Shown here piece by piece: positions 53,482-62,722 of a stretch of DNA of 64,000 nucleotides. Source of the DNA: JBKPNJ01 sp963695705 (GTDB lineage: Bacteria; Actinomycetota; Actinomycetes; Propionibacteriales; Nocardioidaceae); contig CAVOHB010000009.1 in NCBI GenBank assembly GCA_963695705.1, positions 868,001 to 932,000 of the forward strand. The letters run 5' to 3'. The notes under the pieces are model-generated. The model did not search any database and was not told the DNA's origin. It worked only from the letters and a program-made list of their open reading frames with translations. The position numbers and the translations under genes are program-made. The first letter of the stretch is position 1; the number at the start of each line of letters is the position of its first letter.

Positions 53482-54609
53482 TCAGTGCCGACGGGGCAGG
53501 AACGCCAGCCGGGAACGGTGCATGTGCACACCCTGCTCATTCCCCCAGAACGAGCAGTCGTACCCGACCCATAGGCCCGCTCGCCAGGTCAGCTCCCGGG
53601 ACCCGACGGCGCGACACTTGTCGGAGCGCCACTGGCGCAGGTGCAAGTTGGCTGCCCGCAAAGCCTCGAGCCCATACCGTGGCCTGAAGATCAGCGAGCC
53701 GGGCCTCAGCTCGGCGCACTTCTGGTGTCCGGCAGCGAAGATGGTCCGGTCGTCCGGTGCCCACTCCACCGACTGCAGGGTGTCCGTACACGTACGCGAG
53801 ATGGCCTCGGGCTGGATGTTCAGACCAGTCGCTCTGCCATTCACGGTCGTCACCGAGTCGCAGACGCCGAGTCTCCTGCCGCCACCGGATGCGAAGGCGA
53901 TCCGCCTACCATCGTGGCTCCACTCCGCGTCGTTGATGTACGAGGGCTGCCGCTTGGCACACTGCGTGTGCAGAGCAGGCATGTCCCACCTGACGAGCCG
54001 CGCCCCGGTGGGCGAAAACCGCAGCATCACCGCCTGGGAGCGTGAATGGCCGGCCACCTTCGCGAACTCGCCTACCGCGATGTAGCGGTGGCCTCTCGGT
54101 TGCATGTCCGCACGGTAGATGCGGGTGGGGCCGGAGTTGGCGCAGCATTGCCCGCTGAGCCGGGGCAACGCGTACTTCTTGGCGACGGTGCCGGTCCTGA
54201 CGTTGATGACCCGTAGTGAACCCGGGAACCGGCCGGCGGCGACGACGAGCCGACTGCCCGAGATGTGCTCGAGGCTGGAAACCTGGCCCTTCAGCGGGAC
54301 CTGCCAGCGCGGTCTGCGTGACGGTGGCGCGTACTTGGCGACGCCGTGCGCGGACCCGACCAGCAGGCCTCCGCGCACCTTCAGCAACGACCAGACGTTG
54401 TTGCCGGGTATGGACCAGACGATGCGGTTGTTGACGATCTTGACGGCGCCCGGCCCCAGGTCCGTACCACCCACGAACACACCCCCCGGGCTGGGCTCGA
54501 TGGCCTCCACCGATCCGGTAGGGAACTGCGGGGTCGCATGGCTTGGGGTAATCACCGGAAGTACGACGGACGCGACCAGCGCGACGATCATCTGGGCGAT
54601 CAAGAACAT
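53482..54609 (-). CDS. exported WD40/YVTN-like propeller protein
   Basis: 375 residues. N-terminal membrane or signal segment MFLIAQMIVALVASVVLPVI, with a possible cleavage after SHA. Mature part has propeller-like strands: GGVFVGGTDLGPGAVKIVNN, RLVVAAGRFPGSLRVINVRT, EWSHDGRRIAFASGGGRR and VEWAPDDRTIFAAGHQKC. It contains nine Cys, unusual for this kind of protein and suggestive of disulfides outside the cell. Base composition is less GC-biased than its neighbours. Confidence 0.75.
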   Translation of the reverse strand: MFLIAQMIVALVASVVLPVITPSHATPQFPTGSVEAIEPSPGGVFVGGTDLGPGAVKIVNNRIVWSIPGNNVWSLLKVRGGLLVGSAHGVAKYAPPSRRPRWQVPLKGQVSSLEHISGSRLVVAAGRFPGSLRVINVRTGTVAKKYALPRLSGQCCANSGPTRIYRADMQPRGHRYIAVGEFAKVAGHSRSQAVMLRFSPTGARLVRWDMPALHTQCAKRQPSYINDAEWSHDGRRIAFASGGGRRLGVCDSVTTVNGRATGLNIQPEAISRTCTDTLQSVEWAPDDRTIFAAGHQKCAELRPGSLIFRPRYGLEALRAANLHLRQWRSDKCRAVGSRELTWRAGLWVGYDCSFWGNEQGVHMHRSRLAFLPRRH

Positions 54610-55082
54610 CGCTGTCTCCTGCTCAGCCTGCCCACGAGCTCAACCCGCAGGGATGAAAACGTCGCAACAGTCTGGGCGACCCGGGGAACCTTATCCTTAC
54701 GCACGGCGGCAACCGTAAATTCAAGCGAATGGTAGCCATATATTTACGTACAGTAGCCACATCGGAATGGTCGGGTCCAGCCATTCCACCAAACCGCGAC
54801 CGCCGGTCACCGCCGTTTCGACCGGCGCCGTGCATTTCGTCACCCCTGCCTGACCCGATCGAATAGGCTGCGCGGACGAGTCGGAGGGGGTGGCCCGCGG
54901 CGCATCCATCCGGATCGACTCTGAGACACTCAATGAGGACGCAACTGGGCGCGGTGGTGGCGGGGGCCGCGATGGTGGTACTGGTCCCGGGACCGGCGCG
55001 TGGATTCGGCAACTACCAGTAGTTACGGCCGTGCCCTTGTATGTGCCCAACCGGTGACGGGCAAGCCCCGCACGGCGACGCG
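54610..55082. other. AT-richer 473-bp intergenic region
   Basis: Less GC-rich than the rest of the window. Contains a TATATTTACGTA core flanked by direct repeats GTAGCCA at 54732 and 54753 (21 bp apart), a probable control region for the minus-strand exported protein. Apart from the 29-codon ORF at 54933 nothing coding is evident. Confidence 0.5.
54933..55022 (+). pseudogene. signal-peptide-like 29-codon ORF, probably a truncated gene
   Basis: MRTQLGAVVAGAAMVVLVPG followed by PARGFGNYQ and TAG looks like the export signal of a secreted protein with almost nothing after it. Dropping one G near 55000 would continue as DSATTSSYGRALVCAQPVTG, but that frame soon runs antisense to the zinc-ribbon gene. 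Probably a remnant. Confidence 0.3.
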
Positions 55083-55262
55083 CTATTCCCCGCCAGCGCC
55101 CGCCGGGGGGTCACTCCCCCGCCACTTGCTCGACGTCCGGGGGATGAGGCGACGCCAATCGGTCTTCCCGCACCTGCCGCACTCGGCGTACTTATCGTGG
55201 TCGGGCGTCTCGACCTCTCGCCAGTCGTGCCGTCCAGCCAGGCAACGCCACGGTCTTGCCAC
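55083..55262 (-). CDS. zinc-ribbon miniprotein (59 aa), DUF1660-like
   Basis: GTG 55262 has GGAGGA seven bases upstream. MARPWRCLAGRHDWREVETP, then DKYAECGRCGKTDWRRL: the C-x3-G-x-H-x-W ... Y-x-x-C-x-x-C-G-K pattern of small phage-type DUF1660 zinc proteins. A basic, Pro/Ser-rich tail follows. The preceding gene, 145 bp upstream, encodes a relative. Confidence 0.65.
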   Translation of the reverse strand: MARPWRCLAGRHDWREVETPDHDKYAECGRCGKTDWRRLIPRTSSKWRGSDPPAGAGGE

Positions 55263-55407
55263 GAGGGATTCCTCCGTACTCCTTCCACACCCCGCCCGCT
55301 CTCCCCCGGACCCATAGGCGGGATACCTGAACCAGAACTGCGACGCTTCCGACAGAGGACGAGTCGGCACTACGCCGGCTCTCCGTGGTGACGCCGAACC
55401 CAACGTC

Positions 55408-55629
55408 CTAGTCCTCTGGTTTGTCTTTGTACCCCCAGGTGGATCCCTTGGGCAACCACGCAGCTAATCCACCCCGCGCTCCCGAAGGGGCGTGATCTCC
55501 GGGTAGTTCTGACACCCAGGTCGTATAGCTGCGCTTACCGCACACGCACTCCCCGTAGGTGTCGCCATCGGCCACCTGCTTGACGAGGCGGTGAAAGCCC
55601 AACCAACAGCGCACCCTTTTCGTCATCAT
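55408..55629 (-). CDS. zinc-ribbon miniprotein (73 aa), paralogue of its neighbour
   Basis: ATG 55629 with GGAAGGGG upstream. MMTKRVRCWLGFHRLVKQVA, then DGDTYGECVCGKRSYTTW, with the same C-x2-G-x-H ... Y-x-E-C-x-C-G-K layout as the 59-residue protein; the tail (GDHAPSGARGGLAAWLPKGS) differs. Together they form a tandem pair of divergent paralogues in an accessory patch upstream of sigA. Confidence 0.65.
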   Translation of the reverse strand: MMTKRVRCWLGFHRLVKQVADGDTYGECVCGKRSYTTWVSELPGDHAPSGARGGLAAWLPKGSTWGYKDKPED

Positions 55630-55803
55630 CGATCCCCTTCCAACGCCACCCGTGTTCGCAAGTCTGCTATCGAGAAAGACTCGACGTCTAGATCATCAGC
55701 GAACGGCAAACGCCCCCGGCCCAGAATGGCCTTCGGGATCGGGCTGACCTTCGGCCTGCTCAGGCGACCACCAGGGAAAAACAGAAACTAGAGCGGGTTT
55801 GGC

Positions 55804-57282
55804 TCAGTCCAGGTAGTCGCGCAGCACCTGCGAGCGGGACGGGTGGCGCAGCTTCGACATGGTCTTGGACTCGATCTGCCGGATCCGCTCCCGGGTCACG
55901 CCATACACCTTGCCGATCTCGTCGAGGGTCTTGGGCTGTCCGTCGGTCAACCCGAACCGCATCGAGACCACACCCGCCTCACGCTCGGACAGCGTGTCGA
56001 GGACCGCGTGCAGCTGCTCCTGGAGCAAGGTGAACGACACCGCATCGGCGGGGACGATGGCCTCGGAGTCCTCGATCAGGTCTCCGAACTCGGAGTCGCC
56101 GTCCTCCCCGAGCGGGGTGTGCAAGGAGATCGGCTCGCGGCCGTACTTCTGCACCTCGACGACCTTCTCCGGCGTCATGTCGAGCTCCTTGGCCAGCTCC
56201 TCCGGAGTCGGCTCCCGCCCGAGGTCCTGCAGCATCTGGCGCTGCACTCGCGCCAGCTTGTTGATCACCTCGACCATGTGAACCGGGATCCGGATCGTGC
56301 GGGCCTGGTCGGCCATCGCCCGGGTGATCGCCTGACGGATCCACCAGGTGGCGTAGGTGGAGAACTTGTATCCCTTGGTGTAGTCGAACTTCTCCACCGC
56401 GCGGATCAGACCCAGGTTGCCCTCCTGGATCAGGTCCAGGAACAGCATGCCGCGGCCGGTGTAGCGCTTGGCCAGGGACACCACGAGTCGCAGGTTGGCC
56501 TCGAGCAGGTGGTTCTTCGCACGCCGTCCGTCGTCGGCGATCCACTGCAGCTCGTCGAGCGCCTTCGCGCTGAGCTTGGCGGTCCCGGCCAGCTTCTCGT
56601 CGGCGAACAGACCCGCCTCGATCCGCTTGGCCAGCTCGACCTCCATCTCGGCGTTGAGCAGCGGGACCTTGCCGATCTGCTTGAGGTAGTCCTTCACCGG
56701 GTCGGCGGTCGCACCCGCGACCATCACCTGCTGTTCGGGCTCATCGGTCTCGTCGGCGGCCGAGAGGACGAACCCCTCCTTCTCGTCCTCCTTCAACGTC
56801 GGGTCGTTGACGAGGTCCTTCTCGAACAGCTCATCGGGGATGTCGTCGAGAATCTTCGGATCGAGGGCGGTGGCCGCGGTGGCCGCGGTGGCCGCGCCGG
56901 CGACATCGAGGGGGGCTTCGGCGGCCGCCGAAGCGGTCGTCGACTTCTTCGCGCGCTTGGTCCCCGAGCCCGTTGCCGATGCCCCGGCGCCGTTTTTCGC
57001 GACCGTGGGCTTGGCTGCGGCCGTCCTTGCCGGACTCTTCTTCGCCGCTGTCGTCGCAGGCTCGGCCGTGCCCTTGCTTGGCGTCTTCTTTGCTGTTGAT
57101 CGCCGCGTCGACGGTTCCACCTTCGCGCCGTTGGACGCGGACGCACTCTTCGCCGCGTCCGATTTTGCCGACCCGGACTTCTTGTCGGTCGCGTTCTTGG
57201 CGGTCGCGGGCGCCGACACGGTGGTACGGCTCCTCGCTGCGGCGGCTACCACGGGCAGCCTGCGGGGCGCGCTTGACGACAC
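55804..57282 (-). CDS. sigA: housekeeping RNA polymerase sigma factor
   Basis: 492 residues from GTG 57282 with GAGAGG upstream. Residues 1-165 are a low-complexity Lys/Ala/Thr/Ser extension typical of actinobacterial HrdB/SigA. Region 1.2 at DPVKDYLKQIGKVPLLNAEM; region 2 LRLVVSLAKRYTGRGMLFLD and EGNLGLIRAVEKFDYTKGYK, FSTYATWWIRQAITRAMADQ; region 3 starts RTIRIPVHMVEVINKL; region 4.2 TLDEIGKVYGVTRERIRQIE. Recognises -10/-35 promoters of most growth genes. Confidence 0.97.
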   Translation of the reverse strand: MSSSAPRRLPVVAAAARSRTTVSAPATAKNATDKKSGSAKSDAAKSASASNGAKVEPSTRRSTAKKTPSKGTAEPATTAAKKSPARTAAAKPTVAKNGAGASATGSGTKRAKKSTTASAAAEAPLDVAGAATAATAATALDPKILDDIPDELFEKDLVNDPTLKEDEKEGFVLSAADETDEPEQQVMVAGATADPVKDYLKQIGKVPLLNAEMEVELAKRIEAGLFADEKLAGTAKLSAKALDELQWIADDGRRAKNHLLEANLRLVVSLAKRYTGRGMLFLDLIQEGNLGLIRAVEKFDYTKGYKFSTYATWWIRQAITRAMADQARTIRIPVHMVEVINKLARVQRQMLQDLGREPTPEELAKELDMTPEKVVEVQKYGREPISLHTPLGEDGDSEFGDLIEDSEAIVPADAVSFTLLQEQLHAVLDTLSEREAGVVSMRFGLTDGQPKTLDEIGKVYGVTRERIRQIESKTMSKLRHPSRSQVLRDYLD

Positions 57283-57398
57283 GAACTACCTCTCGTCGAC
57301 GGGTATGAGGTGGCCGACGCACGAACAGCAGTCGACAACGGCAGACCTCCATTGTGACACGTGACGCTGAGATACAAAGCGTGCGCACCTCTCATGCG

Positions 57399-57983
57399 TC
57401 AGCCAGCCGACTCGCCCCCCGCGGCCAACTTGTCCTTCTTGTCCTTCTTGAACGCGCGCACCTTGGCGAGAGAGTCGGGTCCGGTCACGTCGGCGACCGA
57501 GGTGAAGATGCCCTCCTCGGCATAGCCACCCGCGGCGGCCTGCCAGCCGGCCGGCCGGACACCCAGCTGCTTTCCGAGCAACGCCACGAATATCCGTGAC
57601 TTCTGTGCGCCGAAACCAGGAAGGTCGTTGATCCTCGCGAGGAGCTCCCGTCCACTGGCCGCCTCGTTCCAGAGCCGGGCAGTGTCGCCACCGTAAGTGG
57701 TCGCGATTGTGGCGGCCATGGCCTGGACCCGGGCGGCCATCGATCCTGGAAAGCGGTGGATCGCGGGCGGCTTGACGCACAACGCGGTGAACTCGTCCGG
57801 ATCGGCGTCGGCGATCGCGACCGGGTCCAGCGACCCGAAGCGCTCCAGGATCTTCGCCGGACCAGCGAACGCACGCTCCATCGGGAACTGCTGGTCCAGG
57901 AGCATCCCGCACAGCAACGCGAACGGGTGCTCCGACAGCACCTTGTCGGCAACCGGATCCTGGGCGATGTGCAACTCGGTCAT
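57399..57983 (-). CDS. HhH-GPD-type base-excision DNA glycosylase
   Basis: 194 residues from ATG 57983. ALLCGMLLDQQFPMERAFAG (helix core), LARINDLPGFGAQKSRIFVA with the helix-hairpin-helix LPGFGxxKA/S, and the conserved end AFKKDKKDKLAAGG. The small actinobacterial group is annotated HhH-GPD base excision repair protein; the lesion removed is unknown. Overlaps the universal stress gene by four bases. Confidence 0.88.
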   Translation of the reverse strand: MTELHIAQDPVADKVLSEHPFALLCGMLLDQQFPMERAFAGPAKILERFGSLDPVAIADADPDEFTALCVKPPAIHRFPGSMAARVQAMAATIATTYGGDTARLWNEAASGRELLARINDLPGFGAQKSRIFVALLGKQLGVRPAGWQAAAGGYAEEGIFTSVADVTGPDSLAKVRAFKKDKKDKLAAGGESAG

Positions 57984-58384
57984 TCTGCCGCCTTTACCGC
58001 AAGCACCGGGCACGGTGCGTCAAGCAGCACGCGTTGAGCATTGGACCCGAGGATCAGCTTGCCGACCGGCGAGCGCTTGCGCAGCCCGATGACGATGAAC
58101 TCCGCGTTCACCTCGGTCGCGATGCTGATCAGGTCGTCGGCCGGGTCCTGCCCACGCACGATCTGACGGACCTCATGCTCGATCCCTGCTGCGGTGAGCT
58201 CCCTGAGCATCTCGTCGAGCTGGATCTCTGCCGCTGTCGCCTCCTCGCGATGTGACTGGCTCGCTCGCCGCAAGGAGTTGACGACGACGAGTCTGGAGTG
58301 CCGGAGCTCGGCCTCCTCGGCGGCCCTGCGGACCGCCGCTTGACCCTCCGGGTTGGCCACAAAGCCGACAACGATGGTGCCCAT
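57980..58384 (-). CDS. universal stress protein
   Basis: 134 residues from ATG 58384 with GAGAGGAGG upstream. TIVVGFVANPEGQAAVRRAA, then the ATP-binding motif G-x2-x...G-S in IGLRKRSPVGKLILGSNAQR and VLLDAPCPVLAVKAAE. Coupled with the DNA glycosylase gene, suggesting a shared stress role. Confidence 0.92.
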   Translation of the reverse strand: MGTIVVGFVANPEGQAAVRRAAEEAELRHSRLVVVNSLRRASQSHREEATAAEIQLDEMLRELTAAGIEHEVRQIVRGQDPADDLISIATEVNAEFIVIGLRKRSPVGKLILGSNAQRVLLDAPCPVLAVKAAE

Positions 58385-58452
58385 CCGCAGGCCTCCTCTC
58401 CGCCGGCTGGACGGCCCCGACGACCGAACCGTACCCGACGGGCCGGGATCGC

Positions 58453-59931
58453 TCAGGCCAGCGTCCACTCGTGCACCGGCTCATTCGCGTGCATGTGACG
58501 GCTGTAGCGTCGAACGACCTCACGAAAGGCATCGAGCCTGTCGTGCGGCCCATCGTCATAGAGCCGGTGGAACTGGGCAATCTGCCAGGACGCGCCGTTC
58601 TGCCCCTTCAGGCAACGCTGCTCGATGACGCCGAGCAGCCGATCACGCTCAGCCGGGTCCACTCGCCAGGAGTCGAGGCCCTGTTGAGCCAGCGGCAGCA
58701 AGCGGCGCAGCACCAGCTCTCGGGCAGGTACGGTGCCGAGTCCGGGCCAGTAGAGCTGGGCCTCGATTCCGTGTCGCGCACCGGAGTCGAAGTTCTCCTC
58801 AGCAGCGCTGAACGACATCTGCGACCAGATCGGTCTGTCATCCTCGGCGAAGCTCCGGACCAGCCCGAAGTAGAACGCGGCATTGGCCATCGTGTCCACC
58901 ACGCTCGGCCCTGCCGGCAGCACCCGATTCTCGACCCGCAGGTGTGGCCGCTCCCGGACGACGTCGTACACCGGCCGGTTCCAGCGATAGATGGTGCCGT
59001 TGTGCAGTCGCAGCTCTGCCAGCTGCGGTGTGTCTCCACGATCGAGAACCTCGACGGGATCTTCTTCAGCGACGATCGGCAGCAGCGCCGGAAAGTAGCG
59101 AACGTTCTCCTCGAAGAGGTCGAAGATCGACGTGATCCAGCGCTCGCCGAACCAGACCCTCGGCCGGACCCCTTGTGCCTTGAGCTCTTCGCTGCGGGTG
59201 TCGGTCGCCTGGTCGAAGAGGGCGATGCGCGTCTCGTGCCACAGCTGCTTGCCGAGCAGGAACGGGGAGTTGGCCGCCAGCGCGATCTGCACGCCGGCCA
59301 TCGCCTGTGCGGCATTCCAGTACGCCGGGAAGTCCTCAGGGCTCACCTGCAGATGGAACTGCGTGCTCGTGCAGGCCGCCTCCGGCACGATCGAGTCGGT
59401 GGTGATGTGCAGCCGTTCGGCACCAGCGATGGAGATCTCGATGTCCTCACCGCGCGCGGCGAGGATCTGTTCACTCAGCAGCGCGTAGCGGGGGTTGGGT
59501 GACAGCGAGGCCACCTGCAGGTGGTCGGCGCGAAGCGTCGGCAGCACGCCGACCATCACCAGGTGGGCGCCGACCTCGCTGGCCTTGGACTCTGCGCTGT
59601 TGAGGCTCGTCCGGACCCCCTCTTCGAAGCCGGTGAAGCCGCCGTCGTGCAGCCGGCGCGGCGGCACGTTGATCTCGAGGTTGAACTGGCCGAGCTCGGT
59701 CTGGAAGTCGGGATCCGCGATCGCCTCGAGCGCTTCGGCGTTCTTCATCGCCGGGTCGCAGTTCTCGTCGACCAGGTTGAACTCGATCTCCAGCCCCGTC
59801 ATCGGCCGCTCGAAGTCGAACCGGGACTCCCGCAACATCCGGGCGAACACGTCGAGACACCGGCGGATCTTGGCCCGGTAGTGAGTTCGGTCCTCCCGCG
59901 TGAAGACGCGCGCGTCGACTTCCTGGCCCAT
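58453..59931 (-). CDS. glutamate-cysteine ligase family (GCS2) protein
   Basis: 492 residues. MTGLEIEFNLVDENCDPAMK (metal/glutamate site), ELGQFNLEINVPPRRLHDGG, TSTQFHLQVSPEDFPAYWNA and PHLRVENRVLPAGPSVVDTM match the GCS2 carboxylate-amine ligase family. Actinobacterial members of this length are of unproven substrate; a gamma-glutamyl ligation is likely. Transcribed towards the universal stress gene with a 68-bp gap. Confidence 0.88.
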   Translation of the reverse strand: MGQEVDARVFTREDRTHYRAKIRRCLDVFARMLRESRFDFERPMTGLEIEFNLVDENCDPAMKNAEALEAIADPDFQTELGQFNLEINVPPRRLHDGGFTGFEEGVRTSLNSAESKASEVGAHLVMVGVLPTLRADHLQVASLSPNPRYALLSEQILAARGEDIEISIAGAERLHITTDSIVPEAACTSTQFHLQVSPEDFPAYWNAAQAMAGVQIALAANSPFLLGKQLWHETRIALFDQATDTRSEELKAQGVRPRVWFGERWITSIFDLFEENVRYFPALLPIVAEEDPVEVLDRGDTPQLAELRLHNGTIYRWNRPVYDVVRERPHLRVENRVLPAGPSVVDTMANAAFYFGLVRSFAEDDRPIWSQMSFSAAEENFDSGARHGIEAQLYWPGLGTVPARELVLRRLLPLAQQGLDSWRVDPAERDRLLGVIEQRCLKGQNGASWQIAQFHRLYDDGPHDRLDAFREVVRRYSRHMHANEPVHEWTLA

Positions 59932-60037
59932 GTGCGATCCCTCCCGGCGGCATCCTCGTGTGCCGAAGTGACCTAAGCCTGGCCTGAATGATTCGGCCGC
60001 GCCACCTCAGCCGGTCTGCCGACTGCTGCGCGGCCTC

Positions 60038-61037
60038 CTATTCGCTCGGCTGACTAGTCGGAGGGCAGGGTAGACCGCTCGCGGCAAACAACGTCTCCAA
60101 CGGAATCGGCGACCAGGTGGTCGGCGGCAGCGCAAGGTCCAGTGTGCGCTCGATGAGCTGGGCCATCGAGTAGTCGGGGTCGTCGGACAGCGCGCGGTCG
60201 ACGGCCAGCCGCGCGAGCGCTCCGTCCCCGCGCAGCCAGCAGGCGAAGCCCAGCAGGCTTGCCGGCGCGGCCACGTGCCCGGGTGCGGCACGCCGGATGA
60301 CCTGGGTCCACAGGTCGACGTGAGCATCGATGTCATGTGACCGGATCATGCTCCATGCGACATCGCGGACGCACGTGCTCAGAATCCACACGCTGATCCG
60401 GGCACACTCGTCTTCAGTCAGCAGGCGAGGCGATGCGACGAAGCCCATGACCATGCCGGCGATCCAGGGCATGCCGAGCCTCGCCCACTCCCGGCCCGGG
60501 GGCCGCCTCCCGAGCTCCGTCACCAGCTCGCGCAGGGCACGGTCGGTCGCCTGCTCCGTCGCTGCTCGGGAGCCTGCCGGCGGTTCGATAGCGGCGCGGA
60601 CCGCTTCGCGATCGGGTGCCGCGACCTCACCACCGAAGATCGCCTGCGCGGCGGTCGCACTCGTTGACGGGTCGTATGCCGTGCCGGACGGAGGACAACA
60701 GTCAGGATCGGAACACAGCAACGAGAACCAGCGGGAGCCATCCGCCCGCCATGCGTCGCGGACCACGATCGGTTGCTGCGCCAGCGCCCGCAGCGTAGCC
60801 CCGACCAGCGGGCCCGAGCATTCGGCTCGGATGGCGTACGCCACCAGCAGGACCTCTCGTACGCGGTTACGGGTCAAGACGCCGACCACGTCGGCCACGA
60901 CGTCGTTCAACGGGGTCTCCCACCGGCGGGAGGTCCACCCGGATCGTCAGACCAATCCGCGAGCGCGGCCCGTCGAGCGCCACCACCACCAGGCTTTCGG
61001 CCGGATGGAAGCCGAGCACGAACGGCAGGATTCCCAT
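60038..61037 (-). pseudogene. DUF4192 gene with an apparent frameshift
   Basis: The conserved DUF4192 start VDVMGILPFVLGFHPAESLV, VVALDGPRSRIGLTIRVDLP is in one frame, and the main body (LNDVVADVVGVLTRNRVREV, LLVAYAIRAECSGPLVGATL, SRWFSLLCSDPDCCPPSGTA) in the next. Removing one base from the four-C run 60912-60915 (minus-strand reading) fuses them into about 332 residues counted from ATG 61037. The true start may be further upstream, as sequence similarity (VKATGPVDV) extends beyond that ATG. Function unknown. Confidence 0.75.
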
Positions 61038-61268
61038 GACGTCGACGGGACCCGTCGCCTTGACGACATCGCCGGCCGACCCGTCGGGATCGCGGGATCT
61101 CGGGCGGCAGAGGGTCGGCTTGGTGCGGACACGGTCGCGACGCGGACCCCGGTCCGCTCGACGCCTGGGAGGTCTGCTGCTTGCCACGCGGGAAAGCCTG
61201 CTCGGGTTGCCCGGACTCCCCCACCCTCCCGTGGCCGCCTGTGGACGATATGCGACGACAATGACCCT

Positions 61269-62609
61269 GTGCGTAAGGAGCCGTCGGTTCTCCATCTGGA
61301 CCTCGATGCCTTCTTCGCCGCGGTTGAGCAACGTGACAAGCCGTCGCTGCGCGGCAAGCCCGTCATCGTGGGTGGGCTGGGTCACCGGGGCGTCGTCTCC
61401 ACCGCGTCGTATGAGGCCAGGGTCTTCGGGGTCCGCTCGGCAATGTCGATGTCGGAGGCCCGCTCACGATGTCCGCACGCGGCTTTTCTCACCGTCCGGT
61501 TCGGCGTCTACCGCGCGACCAGCCACAAGGTGATGACGTTGCTGCGCGCCAGCTCACGTCTGGTCGAACCACTGTCGTTGGACGAGGCGTTCGTCGATCT
61601 GGCCGAGGGGCAGCTCGACGACCTGTCGCCGGTCGGTGTCCAGTTTGCCGCCCAGGAGCTCAAGGCCGCCGTGCGCGAGGTGACCGGAGGGATCACCGGC
61701 TCGGTGGGGGTCGCGTCGTCGAAGCTGGTCGCGAAGATCGCCAGTGAGCTGGACAAGCCGGACGGGTTGGTGGTCGTACCCCACGGCAGCGAGCGCGAGC
61801 TGCTTCGACCCATGCAGGTGACCGTGATACCCGGTGTGGGGCCGGCCACCGCCGAGCGGTTGCGCCGGGTCGGCGTGCACACGATCGAGGATCTGGAGCA
61901 GATCAGCGCCGACGAGCTCGTTCGCCTGGTGGGTCAGTCCCACGGCCGTTCGCTCTACCGGCTGGCCCGGGCCGAGGACGACAGGCCGGTGGTCACCGAA
62001 CGGGAGTCGAAGTCGGTCAGCATCGAGGACACGTTCGACACCGATCTCGTCGATCCCACCCTGCTGAAGGCAATCGTCGAGCGGCACGCGGCACGGGTCT
62101 GCGAACGGCTACGTGCGCTGAAGCTCTCCGGACGCACGGTCACCGTGAAGATCCGGATGCACGACTTCACCACCCACACCAGATCGGCCACCCTGGCCGG
62201 ACCCACCGATGACGCGAAGACGGTGTCCAGGTTGGCCAGGACGCTCGTAACCGACGTGGACACCTCAGCCGGTGTGCGTCTGCTGGGCGTCGGGGTCTCC
62301 GGGCTGGCCGACTGGATCCAGGAGGACCTGTTCGCCGACTCCGACGACGACGAGGACCGGACCGCCACCCAGATCGCCGTCGCCACGGCGGCGTTGGAGG
62401 CGCATGACCAGCGGCCGCGGTGGGTGCCCGGAATGGACGTCGCCCACGTCCTCCATGGCCCGGGATGGGTCTGGGGTGCCGGCCTCGGCAGGGTGACGGT
62501 CCGTTTCGAGACCGCCGAAACGGGTCCAGGCCCGGTCCGTACGCTGGCGGCCGACGATCCGGGACTGTCGCCGGCGCCGGCCCACTCACCGGCCGGCGAC
62601 GATACGTAG
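61269..62609 (+). CDS. dinB: Y-family DNA polymerase IV
   Basis: Low-fidelity translesion polymerase. 446 residues from GTG 61269. Catalytic acidic residues Asp11 in VLHLDLDAFFAAVEQRD and Asp105/Glu106 in LSLDEAFVD; GVASSKLVAKIASELDKPDG and the helix-hairpin VIPGVGPATAERLRRVGVHT complete the core; little-finger region about 240-345. QEDLF near residue 355 fits a sliding-clamp binding motif, while the following acidic stretch and about 90 extra residues are characteristic of actinobacterial DinB2-type enzymes. No LexA box was seen upstream. Confidence 0.95.
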   Translation: MRKEPSVLHLDLDAFFAAVEQRDKPSLRGKPVIVGGLGHRGVVSTASYEARVFGVRSAMSMSEARSRCPHAAFLTVRFGVYRATSHKVMTLLRASSRLVEPLSLDEAFVDLAEGQLDDLSPVGVQFAAQELKAAVREVTGGITGSVGVASSKLVAKIASELDKPDGLVVVPHGSERELLRPMQVTVIPGVGPATAERLRRVGVHTIEDLEQISADELVRLVGQSHGRSLYRLARAEDDRPVVTERESKSVSIEDTFDTDLVDPTLLKAIVERHAARVCERLRALKLSGRTVTVKIRMHDFTTHTRSATLAGPTDDAKTVSRLARTLVTDVDTSAGVRLLGVGVSGLADWIQEDLFADSDDDEDRTATQIAVATAALEAHDQRPRWVPGMDVAHVLHGPGWVWGAGLGRVTVRFETAETGPGPVRTLAADDPGLSPAPAHSPAGDDT

Positions 62610-62680
62610 GCGCCGGTCGCGGACGAGACCCAGGCGTGGTGTCGACGACACTGCCGCAGCGCGCTGAGCCGGCATGACCC

Positions 62681-62714
62681 GCCATCCAGGTTGAGACGTG
62701 CCATCCAGTTTGAG
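62681..62714. repeat. direct repeat GCCATCCAG(G/T)TTGAG, possible IS end remnant
   Basis: Two 15-bp copies start at 62681 and 62700 between the convergent dinB and pxpC genes. Phased short repeats at an edge are a feature of IS21-type ends; no transposase lies nearby, so this is at most a remnant. Confidence 0.4.
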
Positions 62715-62722
62715 GGACCCCC

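Noticed and set aside
61039..61268. LexA box upstream of dinB
   Set aside because: I scanned for TCGAAC-N4-GTTCGA-like sequence between DUF4192 and dinB and found none.
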